Source of the DNA: an archaeon
GTDB lineage: Archaea; Asgardarchaeota; Thorarchaeia; Thorarchaeales; Thorarchaeaceae
NCBI GenBank assembly: GCA_024275415.1
Contig: JAJRZD010000005.1
Location: forward strand, 1-62,294
Reading direction: 5' to 3'
Length of the DNA: 62,294 nucleotides
The notes beneath the pieces are model-generated. The model was not told the DNA's origin. It was given only the letters and a program-made list of their open reading frames with translations, and searched no databases. Shown here one piece after another: positions 36,369 to 45,185 of the stretch. The position numbers and the translations under genes were made by a program. The stretch's first letter is position 1. Each line of letters begins with the position of its first letter.

Positions 36369-36887
36369 TCATGTGTAGTACGATGGACCCGCTTCATCCG
36401 ATGAGGGAGGTGTAAGTGCTGGACTTCCCACGACCTCATTTAGTATTGCAATCACCATATCAACTGCTCCGTGTACTCTCCGCATCGTCCGCCACAACCT
36501 GTCATCTGAGAAGGCATCATCATACAATCGGTCTGACACCACGAAGCCTGGTCCCGGAGGTCCTTGTCCTTTTGGCTGGCCAGGTTTCGGCTGTATGAAC
36601 CCAAGGATGATTCCTTGCTGGAAGCTGAACTTGAGGGCTTTCATCTGGAATTGCTTCATCTTCTCTGGAGTAAGTACCTTGAGGTGCTGGGGCGAGATCA
36701 TGACTTGGGACTCGACTTGGATATACCGTTGCTCATTGGGTCTGACCACTGTAAAAAAGAAGCGCATGTATTTTACTTTGAACAAGAATTCCGCTCGTGC
36801 ATTCGAGATGCTTTCGACCTTGACCCCTTCATTAGAGAACCAGTTCTTCACTGAGTTCTTGACCATCTCTGACATATCTTCACTCAT
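36369..36887 (-). CDS. DUF2299-like protein
   Basis: 172 residues. It opens MVKNSVKNWFSNEGVKVESISNARAEFLFKV, then RFFFTVVRPNEQRYIQVESQVMISPQHL, matching the archaeal DUF2299 pattern of a helix plus beta sheet related to type III secretion chaperone-like folds. A glycine/proline loop (KPGQPKGQGPPGPGF) precedes a last helical region. No membrane segment. Function unknown. Monocistronic between the receptor and the nitrilase gene. Confidence 0.6.
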   Translation of the reverse strand: MSEDMSEMVKNSVKNWFSNEGVKVESISNARAEFLFKVKYMRFFFTVVRPNEQRYIQVESQVMISPQHLKVLTPEKMKQFQMKALKFSFQQGIILGFIQPKPGQPKGQGPPGPGFVVSDRLYDDAFSDDRLWRTMRRVHGAVDMVIAILNEVVGSPALTPPSSDEAGPSYYT

Positions 36888-36942
36888 TTTCGCACACTCA
36901 GCCTATTGTCTGAACTCTGGGCTACCACTTAATGGTTGTGTT

Positions 36943-37758
36943 CTACTCTCGCATGAACTGGATTTGGTCGTATCGCTCAGGAACCCTGTCCTGCCAGCAT
37001 GTGATTTGCTCTCTCACATCCGATATCATTGAAGTATCCCCTTTATTCACAAAGACCGCCACATCGCTGTTTATACGAGTTCGTCTTACTCCCCATGGAT
37101 CAACGAGCTGGCTGTGTCCGAAGTAGGTCTTCCCATCGAAGCCAAAGCCTACCCTATTCACCGCGGCAAAATACACCTGATTCTCGATAGCCCGTGCCAT
37201 GACCAGAGTGTCCCAGTGTTGTGATCTTGGATCCGGAAATGCAGCGGGCATTATGATCAGTTCAGCACCGTTGGTGGCAAGGCTCCTTGTCAATTCAGGG
37301 AAACGCACATCATAGCAGATTTCCAGTCCTACCTTGATTCCTCCAGCGTCCATGACGACTCCGGTATCGCCCCCTTGAAAAGTATTCTTCTCGTCTTGGA
37401 ATGGGTGCAGTTTCCGATATGTAGCGACAAGATTCCCGTGAGGGTTAGCAACCATGAGGGTGTTGAAGTACTTCTCACCAGCTGATTCGATGTCAGTGGC
37501 TACGACATACGCAGAATGCTCTTCAGCGACCTGCTGGATGAAATCGCTTGTAGCGCCCAAGATTCCCGGCCCTGCTCTTTCATAGTCGCTGTATCTGAAT
37601 CCTATTGCAAAGAGCTCAGGTAGTATGATGAACTCGCGATTGGCCGAAGTCTTATGTTGCGCAAGCATCTCCTTTGCCAATCGAAAATTCTCTTCTCTGT
37701 TCCCTTCCTTGCACGGCATCTGAACAAGTGCAACGCTGAAGTCCAAGGAATCACCCAT
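36943..37758 (-). CDS. Nitrilase-family amidohydrolase (omega-amidase-like)
   Basis: 271 residues. The Glu-Lys-Cys triad appears as IILPELFAIGF (about 47), YRKLHPF (about 113) and LEICYDVRFPEL (about 146). The C-terminal part has VNRVGFGFDGKTYFGHSQLVDPWG, as in Nit2/omega-amidase. It would hydrolyse a small amide such as alpha-ketoglutaramate; the substrate is not decided by sequence. ATG 37758 is preferred to GTG 37776. It is divergent from porD. Confidence 0.85.
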   Translation of the reverse strand: MGDSLDFSVALVQMPCKEGNREENFRLAKEMLAQHKTSANREFIILPELFAIGFRYSDYERAGPGILGATSDFIQQVAEEHSAYVVATDIESAGEKYFNTLMVANPHGNLVATYRKLHPFQDEKNTFQGGDTGVVMDAGGIKVGLEICYDVRFPELTRSLATNGAELIIMPAAFPDPRSQHWDTLVMARAIENQVYFAAVNRVGFGFDGKTYFGHSQLVDPWGVRRTRINSDVAVFVNKGDTSMISDVREQITCWQDRVPERYDQIQFMRE

Positions 37759-37887
37759 CAATAACGATGCCACCACTACATCATAAGGCTTATCTTCATC
37801 ATCTTATGAGGCGTAATCGTCTTAGCTCGCACGGACGTGTTGCTTGTGGTCAACGAAGTGAATACTGAGCCTGAAGGTAAACATGAT

Positions 37888-38160
37888 ATGCCCACGACTT
37901 CTTACTCAAAGCCCTCGATTGGTGCTACTGGTAAGACCGGAAGCTGGCGTATCTTTGAGCCGCGTATCGATTATGAGAAGTGCAACCGTTGCAGAACATG
38001 TTGGCTATTTTGTCCCGAGGCCACAATCTCTGTAGATGAAGATGGCACACCGCATATCGATTATGATTATTGCAAGGGTTGTGGTATATGCGCCCAAGTA
38101 TGCCCGCCGAAATGCATCGATATGGTACGAACTGGAGAAGCCTTGGAGGTCGAAACATGA
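37888..38160 (+). CDS. porD: 2-oxoacid:ferredoxin oxidoreductase, delta (ferredoxin) subunit
   Basis: 90 residues, the normal PorD size. Two 4Fe-4S motifs, CNRCRTCWLFC near 48 and CKGCGICAQVC near 76, follow the leader GSWRIFEPRIDYEK. It passes electrons from the TPP centre to ferredoxin. ATG 37888 lies 8 nt after AAGGT; TTG 37837 is rejected. It overlaps porA by ATGA. Order delta-alpha-beta. Confidence 0.92.
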   Translation: MPTTSYSKPSIGATGKTGSWRIFEPRIDYEKCNRCRTCWLFCPEATISVDEDGTPHIDYDYCKGCGICAQVCPPKCIDMVRTGEALEVET

Positions 38161-39335
38161 AGACTGAATTGATGAGTGCAAACTATGCAGCTGCGAGGGC
38201 TGTCATGTCTGCTAGGGTCGAGGTGGTTGCTGCATATCCGATCACTCCTGCCACTACGGTGCCCGAGCAGGTGGCATACCTGAACGAGAAAGGACTCTGG
38301 AATGGACAATTCATCAGAGTGGAATCTGAGCACTCTGCGATGTTCGCCTGCATTGGAGCCAGCTCGACCGGGGCACGAGCTTTCACAGCCACATCCTCCA
38401 ATGGATTGCTTCTCATGCATGAGGCATTGCATTGGGCCACTGCTGCAAGACTACCAGTTGTTCTTGCAAATATAAACCGGTCAGTTTCGCCAAGTTGGAA
38501 TATCCATGTGACCCATGATGATTCGATGTCACAACGTGACACAGGCTGGATACAGTTCTATGTTGCAAGCGTGGACGAGTTCTATCATACAATCATCCAA
38601 GCATTCAAACTTGCAGAGGACGAGCGGATTCTTCTCCCTGTCATGGTAAACGCGGATGGTTTCGTTCTTAGTCACACCGTGCAACCCTATGATTATCTGG
38701 AACCCGAGGAAGTTGACAAGTTCCTCCCGCCCTACAATCCCCCTCACTGGACAATGGATCCAGAGAATCCTGTTTCTCATGGGAACATTGTCTTTCCAGA
38801 GTTCTATCAAGAGTTCAGGAACCAGATGCATGAGGCGGGCAAGAATGCATTGATGGTCTATGAGGAGATCGAACAGGAATACAAGAAGTTGTTCGGGAAG
38901 TATTTTGGTGGTCCCATTGACTGCTACAGGTGTGATGATGCAGAAGTGATATTCACATCTCAAGGTTCGATGGGTGCTGAAGCCAAGGATGCTGTTGATG
39001 AACTCCGGCAGGAAGGTTACAAGGTGGGAAATGCCCGTATCAGGATGTTTCGTCCATTCCCAGTTGATAAAATAAGAGAACTCGGGTCGAAAGTCAAGGG
39101 GATAGCCGCCTTTGATAGAGGCGTTTCCTATGGGTTCGGAGGACATGTTGCTAGTGAGATTCGTTCTGTCATGTACAATACTGACCATCGACCAATGATT
39201 AAGAGCTATATTGGAGGTCTCGGTGGAAGGGACATGACTGTGAAAGACATCAAGGAAGTGATCTTAGATATGGTCAAGGCTGTCGAGAGTGGAGAAACAG
39301 GTGCCGAAGAAACTTGGCATGCCCTAAAGGAGTGA
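38157..39335 (+). CDS. porA: 2-oxoacid:ferredoxin oxidoreductase, alpha subunit
   Basis: 392 residues. The opening AANYAAARAVMSARVE-like stretch and AAYPITPATTVPEQVAYL, then FIRVESEHSAMFACIGAS and the TSSNGLLLMHEALHW region are the alpha-subunit hallmarks (pyrimidine-binding half of the TPP site). NADGFVLSHT and the transketolase-C-like end FRPFPVDKIRELG complete it. Pyruvate rather than a branched substrate is likely but not certain. Start in the ATGA overlap with porD; ends directly before porB. Confidence 0.92.
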   Translation: MKTELMSANYAAARAVMSARVEVVAAYPITPATTVPEQVAYLNEKGLWNGQFIRVESEHSAMFACIGASSTGARAFTATSSNGLLLMHEALHWATAARLPVVLANINRSVSPSWNIHVTHDDSMSQRDTGWIQFYVASVDEFYHTIIQAFKLAEDERILLPVMVNADGFVLSHTVQPYDYLEPEEVDKFLPPYNPPHWTMDPENPVSHGNIVFPEFYQEFRNQMHEAGKNALMVYEEIEQEYKKLFGKYFGGPIDCYRCDDAEVIFTSQGSMGAEAKDAVDELRQEGYKVGNARIRMFRPFPVDKIRELGSKVKGIAAFDRGVSYGFGGHVASEIRSVMYNTDHRPMIKSYIGGLGGRDMTVKDIKEVILDMVKAVESGETGAEETWHALKE

Positions 39336-39340
39336 TGAGA

Positions 39341-40246
39341 ATGGTCGCGACGAAAGATATGCCATTAAAAGAGTACGTGTTGAAAGGCAATGCAGCCTGT
39401 GCAGGCTGTCAAGACATGGTCGCATTACGACATGCACACAAGGCCCTTGAGGGTGATGTCATTCAGGTTGTCCCTGCTTGCTGCACAAGTGTTGTTCAAT
39501 CTCTTTGGCCAAAATCAGGACTTGGAATCCCCGTGCTCAACACTGCATTCATGGCTGCTGCTGCAACTGCGTCCGGTGTTCGAGCAGCGTTGAAGGCGAA
39601 AGGTCGAGACCACACAACAGTCATGGTCTGGGCTGGGGATGGAGGAACCTTTGATATTGGTCTTCAGGCTCTTAGCGGGGCTTTTGAACGAAGAACCGAT
39701 TTCCTTTATGTTTGCTACAACAATCAGGTCTACAGCAATACGGGAACGCAGCGTTCTGGAGCAACACCCCTTCATGCAGCCACAACTACTACTTGGTTTG
39801 GCAAGACCGAGCCTGAGAAGATGCTTGACCTGATAGTAGCAGCTCACGAACCAGCATATCAGGCAACAGCCAACACCTCTTATCCACGAGACCTGTATGA
39901 TAAGGTCAAGAGGGCCAAGGAAATTGAAGGCCCAAAGTTCCTTCATATTTTCCTACCGTGTCCACAGGCTTGGAACTATCCCGTGGAGAAGGGTGTCGAG
40001 ATTGGGAAGCTCGCAGTTGAAACCGGCTACTGGATCCAGTGGGAACGCATCGGTGACGAGTTCAAGCTGGGTCGGGAGAGCAAGAGGTTCCAAGACCCCG
40101 AGAAACGCAAACCAATTGAGGAGTTCCTCAAGTTACAGGGCAGATTCTCTCATCTCTTCAAACCGACAAAGGATGAGAAGAAGATACAGGAACTTCAGGA
40201 TTACGTCCAACATCGTTGGGATGTAATTATGAGGACCTTCACATAG
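39341..40246 (+). CDS. porB: 2-oxoacid:ferredoxin oxidoreductase, beta subunit
   Basis: 301 residues. It has cluster cysteines in ACAGCQDM (about 21), PACCTS (about 47) and LPCPQAW (about 207). The TPP-Mg motif is GDGGTFDIGLQALSGAFER with the following YNNQVYSNTG. Start ATG 39341 is 7 nt after AAGGAG; ATG 39335 is too close. No gamma subunit (PorG) gene is beside it, although the enzyme needs one, so gamma must lie elsewhere. Confidence 0.93.
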   Translation: MVATKDMPLKEYVLKGNAACAGCQDMVALRHAHKALEGDVIQVVPACCTSVVQSLWPKSGLGIPVLNTAFMAAAATASGVRAALKAKGRDHTTVMVWAGDGGTFDIGLQALSGAFERRTDFLYVCYNNQVYSNTGTQRSGATPLHAATTTTWFGKTEPEKMLDLIVAAHEPAYQATANTSYPRDLYDKVKRAKEIEGPKFLHIFLPCPQAWNYPVEKGVEIGKLAVETGYWIQWERIGDEFKLGRESKRFQDPEKRKPIEEFLKLQGRFSHLFKPTKDEKKIQELQDYVQHRWDVIMRTFT

Positions 40247-40388
40247 GACAACAGGAATGGGCGACACGTTCGCCCTCTCAACTTATTTCCCCGAATTTCC
40301 ATCAAAACGACTCTATTTCCCCATCTTTTGTAGGCTTAACACATAATGGTCAACCTAAAAAGGGGGTAGGTATTGATATTCGTTACCG

Positions 40389-41657
40389 ATGCCGATCACA
40401 GACTTTCCAGTAGTGCTTCAGATCAAAGACCCGCTGCATGGTTATATTGGTGTTTCAGAGATTGAGAAGAAGATCATTGACCTGCGACTAACACAAAGGC
40501 TCCGAAATATCCGTTCTCCTGCAGGAACACATCTTGTATTCCCTGGTGTTGACACCTCGGTGATGGGACGAATGTTTGGTGTCATGTACGTGACTGAGGT
40601 CTTTGTGGAGCATCTTGACGGCTCGCTTGAGGAAGTGGAGAAAGCTCGGCTTGCATCAATGATGTTCATCTTGTCATTTGGCCCTTGGTCTAATGTGATG
40701 GAGGAATACCTGACCACGCGAGGTGATGACAGACGGCGGATGGCAACTCTCATTGCAGAAATAGGTCCTGTTGCCGACATCCTCAATGATAGCAGTTATT
40801 CTGTTACAGAGATAAAGAACCTTATCACAAAAGGAGTACCGATAAAGGGAATCAGAGTAGACCTTCTTACCACCCCTATCAATCCCGAGCTGGTCGACAA
40901 CCTCGAACGCGATGCCTATTTTGCAGGCGTTGAATACGCGCAACTTGAGTTCCGTCGCCTCTTCGATGCGACAAGGATCGCAAAGAACAAGATGGCATTC
41001 CAGAGGGGCGCAATGTACACTCTGGACTCGTACTTGAGCGCTAGTGGTAACATGTTTGATGCGGTGTATTATCACAAGACTGCCCGTGCTGCAGAATTGA
41101 TGTTGTTGAGGATGCTAGATGAGGCTGGCTCCAATTTCATCCCATTCCCCGGAAATGACCTAGAGGGTTTCATGTTTTGTGATGACCTGACATCACACGA
41201 CATCCTACTCTCGGTACAACCAGAAGACCCGGAGAACATGCGGACTGCCCAACGTCTATTCATCGACTACAGAAAACGAAACCTGATAAAGCTTGCAAGT
41301 GCTAGGACTATCGCAAATGAGGAGTTCTTAGCGGGATTGAAGACAGCAGACGGGCTATTCTCTGTGGAGAACGAGATAGCAGAGATGGCGGGCATAGACC
41401 CTCAGAACGTCTTCATTGACTACCCTGACCGTCTTTCTGTCGCGTACTATCCGGGCAGGCATAACATGGACGATTTGGTGTTTTATGAACGTGGGTCGGG
41501 AGGATACGAGTTCTGGCCAGTTGATGATCTAAGCGAGATGGCCCGCGCATTCAAACGAAAACTGAAGACCATCAGAGTCTATACGACTCGTGGATATCGC
41601 AGCAAGGTTCGGAAAGTTGCGGACGAGTTTCTAAAGAATGTTGATGAGCCCATGTAG
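40389..41657 (+). CDS. SAMHD1/HD-superfamily-like protein lacking metal ligands (pseudoenzyme)
   Basis: 422 residues. The N-terminal 90 resemble archaeal HD hydrolases of the dNTP triphosphohydrolase group: IKDPLHGYIGVSE, TQRLRNIRSPAG and LVFPGVDTS. Where these enzymes have HTRFEHSLG, this protein has DTSVMGRMFG, and where they have ALLHDIGHGPFSHV it has MFILSFGPWSNVME. All four metal ligands (H, H, D and a later D region) seem gone. The rest is helical up to FFYERGSGGYEFW-like strands. It is likely a catalytically dead, ligand-binding or scaffolding protein. Conservation elsewhere suggests function, not decay. Confidence 0.65.
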   Translation: MPITDFPVVLQIKDPLHGYIGVSEIEKKIIDLRLTQRLRNIRSPAGTHLVFPGVDTSVMGRMFGVMYVTEVFVEHLDGSLEEVEKARLASMMFILSFGPWSNVMEEYLTTRGDDRRRMATLIAEIGPVADILNDSSYSVTEIKNLITKGVPIKGIRVDLLTTPINPELVDNLERDAYFAGVEYAQLEFRRLFDATRIAKNKMAFQRGAMYTLDSYLSASGNMFDAVYYHKTARAAELMLLRMLDEAGSNFIPFPGNDLEGFMFCDDLTSHDILLSVQPEDPENMRTAQRLFIDYRKRNLIKLASARTIANEEFLAGLKTADGLFSVENEIAEMAGIDPQNVFIDYPDRLSVAYYPGRHNMDDLVFYERGSGGYEFWPVDDLSEMARAFKRKLKTIRVYTTRGYRSKVRKVADEFLKNVDEPM

Positions 41658-41726
41658 ACACATTGATTTCTCAGAGCCACAGAGTCTTTAAGCAATGTTT
41701 TGTTACCTCGAAGTGAGGTAAGTGCG

Positions 41727-42182
41727 TTGGGAATTGATTCAACAGTTGGACAGATTCAGAGAGACCCGAATTTCGGGATGATTCTTATTGGTGCATTGCT
41801 ATGGCTTGCAGGGTTATATCCTATACCTCTCGTGGCACCATTCCTCTTGACAATTGGCTTTGGCGTTGTTTGTACATCAGCCGCCATTACATCCTTGCAG
41901 CGCCCTACCGAGAATGCAGCCTTTGGATTGCTCCTCGGAGGTATTATTCAGGTCATAGGATACTATCTTCTTTACATCCCCCTTATCGGATGGCTCATCG
42001 CTCCGTTTCCCATAGTCCTTGGGAGTGTTCTCATCATCTATTTCGCTATCCCCTTGGCGATTAAGACAGGGAAAGTCCCGTTCGTCGAGGAGATACAAAA
42101 GAAGATACGAAAAGATAAGGATGGAATCGAGCCTGTTTCTGATTCAGAAGATACATCCGACCAAGACAATCCTAGTTCGTGA
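41727..42182 (+). CDS. Small membrane protein with charged tail
   Basis: 151 residues. Three to four hydrophobic segments at 15-105: MILIGALLWLAGLYPIP, APFLLTIGFGVVC, FGLLLGGIIQVIGYYLLYI and APFPIVLGSVLIIYFAIPLA. They are followed by a cytosolic tail of about 45 charged residues ending in DTSDQDNPSS. No family known. TTG 41727 lies 7 nt after GAGGT and is preferred to TTG 41700. Confidence 0.6.
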   Translation: MGIDSTVGQIQRDPNFGMILIGALLWLAGLYPIPLVAPFLLTIGFGVVCTSAAITSLQRPTENAAFGLLLGGIIQVIGYYLLYIPLIGWLIAPFPIVLGSVLIIYFAIPLAIKTGKVPFVEEIQKKIRKDKDGIEPVSDSEDTSDQDNPSS

Positions 42183-42269
42183 TCCGTTCGACCACCTCAT
42201 ACCCACATTCGCCGAACTTTCATAAGGCTCCTATCATACTCACTGGTGTAAATCAATAGGTGATGATCA

Positions 42270-44546
42270 TTGTTCTCTTGTGGCAAATGTGGGCTCCCCC
42301 TGTTCATCCGTTCAGCATCTCTAAAAGATATGATCCTCAATCTGGATGTGCAGTGTCTGCAGGGACACAAGGGTGTACGCCGAATTGCAGAGCACCAAGT
42401 GGAGGAAGTTGCCCAAGAGATCTTTCGACGGCTCTACACTTGCATCGATTGTGGGTCTAACATGATGATGGTGGGAACTGAAACGCACAAGGGGTCGACC
42501 GAGGGGCTTTTCATCTGTCCAAACCATGGAGCGGAACGGAGAGAGTTCCCTGCACAATTCCTCGGTCATGTCACTCTTGCTGGCTCAGAGGTCAACCCTA
42601 ACACTTCCATCCGAAACTCGTTCAGATGTGATGAGTGCGGTCTAATCTATTCCATCACGGACATCCAAGAGAAAGGAGGCATTCTTGAAGCATCCGTCAA
42701 GTGCGCGAATGGACACAAGGACACGAAATACCTAGCGCCTCACATGGATGAAGGGCTATTGAAATCAATATTGCAACGCATCGCCCACTGCGACAGATGT
42801 GGACTCCCAGGACACCTTTCTGGAGTCGAAGAGCGCAAGAGAAACAGTCGGTTGCATGTGGTCTGCCCCACTCATGGTGTGACAAAGAAACAGGTTCCAA
42901 CCGAGTTCATTGGGAAGATACAGGAATCTGTTGCTGAGATACCTGAAGATGCAGTGATCAGGGCCATGCTGACCTCTTCCAAATGTGAGCGACCACTGGT
43001 GATACGCGAGATCGAGGAGGCACCAAATGGTTACAAGTTCAAGACCCTCTGTCCAGGCCATGGCAATACAGGTGATTTCGTGACACCTGTGGACTGGAGG
43101 GAACGGAATCGCAGGCTCATCACACAGTCCACATTGTCATGCAACGAGTGTGGCTTGCAGACCCAGATACTGGACGCTCGCAAGAAAAAGAAAGGGACTC
43201 AGTTCAGAGTAGTCTGTCCTACTCACGGAGTTATGTTAAGGAATGCACCACACGATGTGTACAGCATCATTGAGGAAACCTCTCATCATCTCGACAAGCT
43301 TCCGTCGCTGATACGGAGTTTGACCTGTGAGAAATGTGGCATCCCGTTGAGCCTCCGTGATGTCGAAACGAAGCGAGGGATTGTCGAATTCGACATGGAC
43401 TGTCGAAATGGGCATAAGACAAAGCGTTTTCTTGCCCCTGATATCAATCAGGCCACACTTGTCGGACTCTACAAGAATCTCTACAAATGTCCTGAATGTT
43501 ATGATCCTGTAGATCTGGTCTATACAAAACCCGAAGGACGTGAAACCCGAGTGGTGCTTCTCTGTCCTCTTCACGGGAAGCAGGTATTGGATGTCCCGGA
43601 TGATCACGCTGAAGCAATGCAGCTTGCCTATGATGAGATAAAGGCGGATCGCCTGAAGCCGCGGATAGAAGCCGTTCATGAGGAACCAGAAGCGGAGTTA
43701 GAGTCATCATCGGAATCTTTGGAGTCCTCATCCAAGGAAGTGCATATAGCACGAGGCTGTGAAGTGGTTGGTGGGAAGTTCGATTTCAAGGTGAAAGTGA
43801 CCAACACTACTGGTTTTGTTATCACGAACGTGACAGTGAGTATCGTTGCCTATCCACAGGACTGCATGGAACTGGGTGGTGAGAGTTCCAAGACAATCTC
43901 GAGGATTGAAGTAGGCGGATTTCGCAGTCCGCTTTTCACATTCTATCCCACTAAAGATTGCGTCCAGGGGAAGGTAGTTGCTACCGTTTCCTATATCGAT
44001 TTCAGAGATCAGCTTCATACGTTGCAGGTCGAACCTTATCTGATACGCTCTGTCTGTGACCTGTTGAAACCGACCAAAGCCACCTCTCAACAGTTCGACC
44101 TCATCCTTGGAAACCTGACCAAGGCTGGTGAGGAACAGATACTAGAGTGGAACCCTCGGATACTCTTCACCAAGGCCGAGAAGCTGCTTCCCGTAAAGAA
44201 TTTCCATATTATCGATACGGACGAGAAGGTTCTCTCTGGTCACTTTATTGGAACCATTCGTGGGTTCGCTGAGGGGAAATACACAGGCAAGAAGGTTGCG
44301 GTCATATTCCTCATCTCTGGCCCCGAGAACGGACGTACAGCCACAGTCAAGATGGAGGCACTGGGTGAGGACATCGCGATGCTTCCGACAACCATTGACG
44401 AACTCTCAGAAACAATTGACTCGTGGATTTGCCTGCGATGTGGAGCCCCGTTGGATCCGGAGCAGGTCGAGGATCTAGGATTGCGAAAACCAATCCGGTG
44501 CAAGTATTGTTCTCATACTCTGACTTTGGGATTATATCTCATGTGA
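42270..44546 (+). CDS. Eight-module zinc-ribbon protein with beta-sandwich/platform-like C-terminus
   Basis: 758 residues. Residues 1-460 contain eight repeats of about 55 residues, each with CxxCG early and C-x-NGH or CP-x-HG late (CGKC/CLQGH, CIDC/CPNHG, CDEC/CANGH, CDRC/CPTHG, a fifth with SSKC/CPGHG, CNEC/CPTHG, CEKC/CRNGH, CPEC/CPLHG). Module five has lost its first Cys. An acidic Ser/Glu linker (460-487) leads to a beta sandwich (FDFKVKVTNTTGFVITNVTV) at 490-600, an alpha/beta region (FHIIDTDEKVLSGHF, KKVAVIFLISG) and a final zinc ribbon CLRCG/CKYC. Sandwich plus platform resembles adaptor/coatomer appendages (inference). TTG 42270 is supported by AGGTGAT. Confidence 0.7.
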   Translation: MFSCGKCGLPLFIRSASLKDMILNLDVQCLQGHKGVRRIAEHQVEEVAQEIFRRLYTCIDCGSNMMMVGTETHKGSTEGLFICPNHGAERREFPAQFLGHVTLAGSEVNPNTSIRNSFRCDECGLIYSITDIQEKGGILEASVKCANGHKDTKYLAPHMDEGLLKSILQRIAHCDRCGLPGHLSGVEERKRNSRLHVVCPTHGVTKKQVPTEFIGKIQESVAEIPEDAVIRAMLTSSKCERPLVIREIEEAPNGYKFKTLCPGHGNTGDFVTPVDWRERNRRLITQSTLSCNECGLQTQILDARKKKKGTQFRVVCPTHGVMLRNAPHDVYSIIEETSHHLDKLPSLIRSLTCEKCGIPLSLRDVETKRGIVEFDMDCRNGHKTKRFLAPDINQATLVGLYKNLYKCPECYDPVDLVYTKPEGRETRVVLLCPLHGKQVLDVPDDHAEAMQLAYDEIKADRLKPRIEAVHEEPEAELESSSESLESSSKEVHIARGCEVVGGKFDFKVKVTNTTGFVITNVTVSIVAYPQDCMELGGESSKTISRIEVGGFRSPLFTFYPTKDCVQGKVVATVSYIDFRDQLHTLQVEPYLIRSVCDLLKPTKATSQQFDLILGNLTKAGEEQILEWNPRILFTKAEKLLPVKNFHIIDTDEKVLSGHFIGTIRGFAEGKYTGKKVAVIFLISGPENGRTATVKMEALGEDIAMLPTTIDELSETIDSWICLRCGAPLDPEQVEDLGLRKPIRCKYCSHTLTLGLYLM

Positions 44547-44552
44547 TTTGCA

Positions 44553-45116
44553 TTATTCCTTCCAAGTCACATTGGTTCTCTCACGAGCATGGAGATGTGT
44601 GAGCACTCTATCAATTAATCCATCAATCAGTCCTTCAATCGTAGTAGGCTTGTGCCAGAATGCAGGTGATGCAGGGAACACTGTCGCTCCTGCTGCCGTG
44701 ACGACTTCCATATTCTTGATGTGAATAAGATTCATCGGTGTTTCTCGCACAAGAAGCACCAGCGGTTTCTTTTCTTTCAGGCTACAATCAGCCGCTCTGG
44801 AAATCAGGTTGTCTGCATAGCCGTTAGCGATTCCTGCCAAGGTCTTCATCGAACATGGTGCAATGATCATCGAATCAAGATGAAAGCTACCGCTTGCAGG
44901 GCCCGCAGCCAAGTCGTCCTCGTCATATGTGACATCTACCTTCATTGCCAAGTCCTCAGATGTCATCCCTACCTCATGCTCAAGGGTCTTCTTTCCCCAT
45001 TTGCTTATGATAAGGTGAACTTCGTGGCCGAGATCCTTTAACATGTTGATGGTTCTCACACCATAGATTGCCCCGCTTGCGCCAGTGAGGCATACCAGTA
45101 TTCTCTTTGCACTCAT
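44553..45116 (-). CDS. ubiX: UbiX-like flavin prenyltransferase
   Basis: 187 residues, a Rossmann-like flavodoxin fold. It starts ILVCLTGASGAIYGVR and contains IIAPCSMKTLAGIANGYADNLISRAADCSLKE and LVLLVRETPMN, the UbiX hallmarks for FMN and dimethylallyl-phosphate binding. It makes prenylated FMN for UbiD-type decarboxylases. No ubiD is in the window. It is 69 bp downstream of the DUF2070 gene on the same strand. Confidence 0.92.
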   Translation of the reverse strand: MSAKRILVCLTGASGAIYGVRTINMLKDLGHEVHLIISKWGKKTLEHEVGMTSEDLAMKVDVTYDEDDLAAGPASGSFHLDSMIIAPCSMKTLAGIANGYADNLISRAADCSLKEKKPLVLLVRETPMNLIHIKNMEVVTAAGATVFPASPAFWHKPTTIEGLIDGLIDRVLTHLHARERTNVTWKE

Positions 45117-45185
45117 GTGATTGCACGCTCTTGTGACTCAAACGTCCTTGTTCAGAACTGTTATGTTCTTTCCGGAAGGCTCTCA

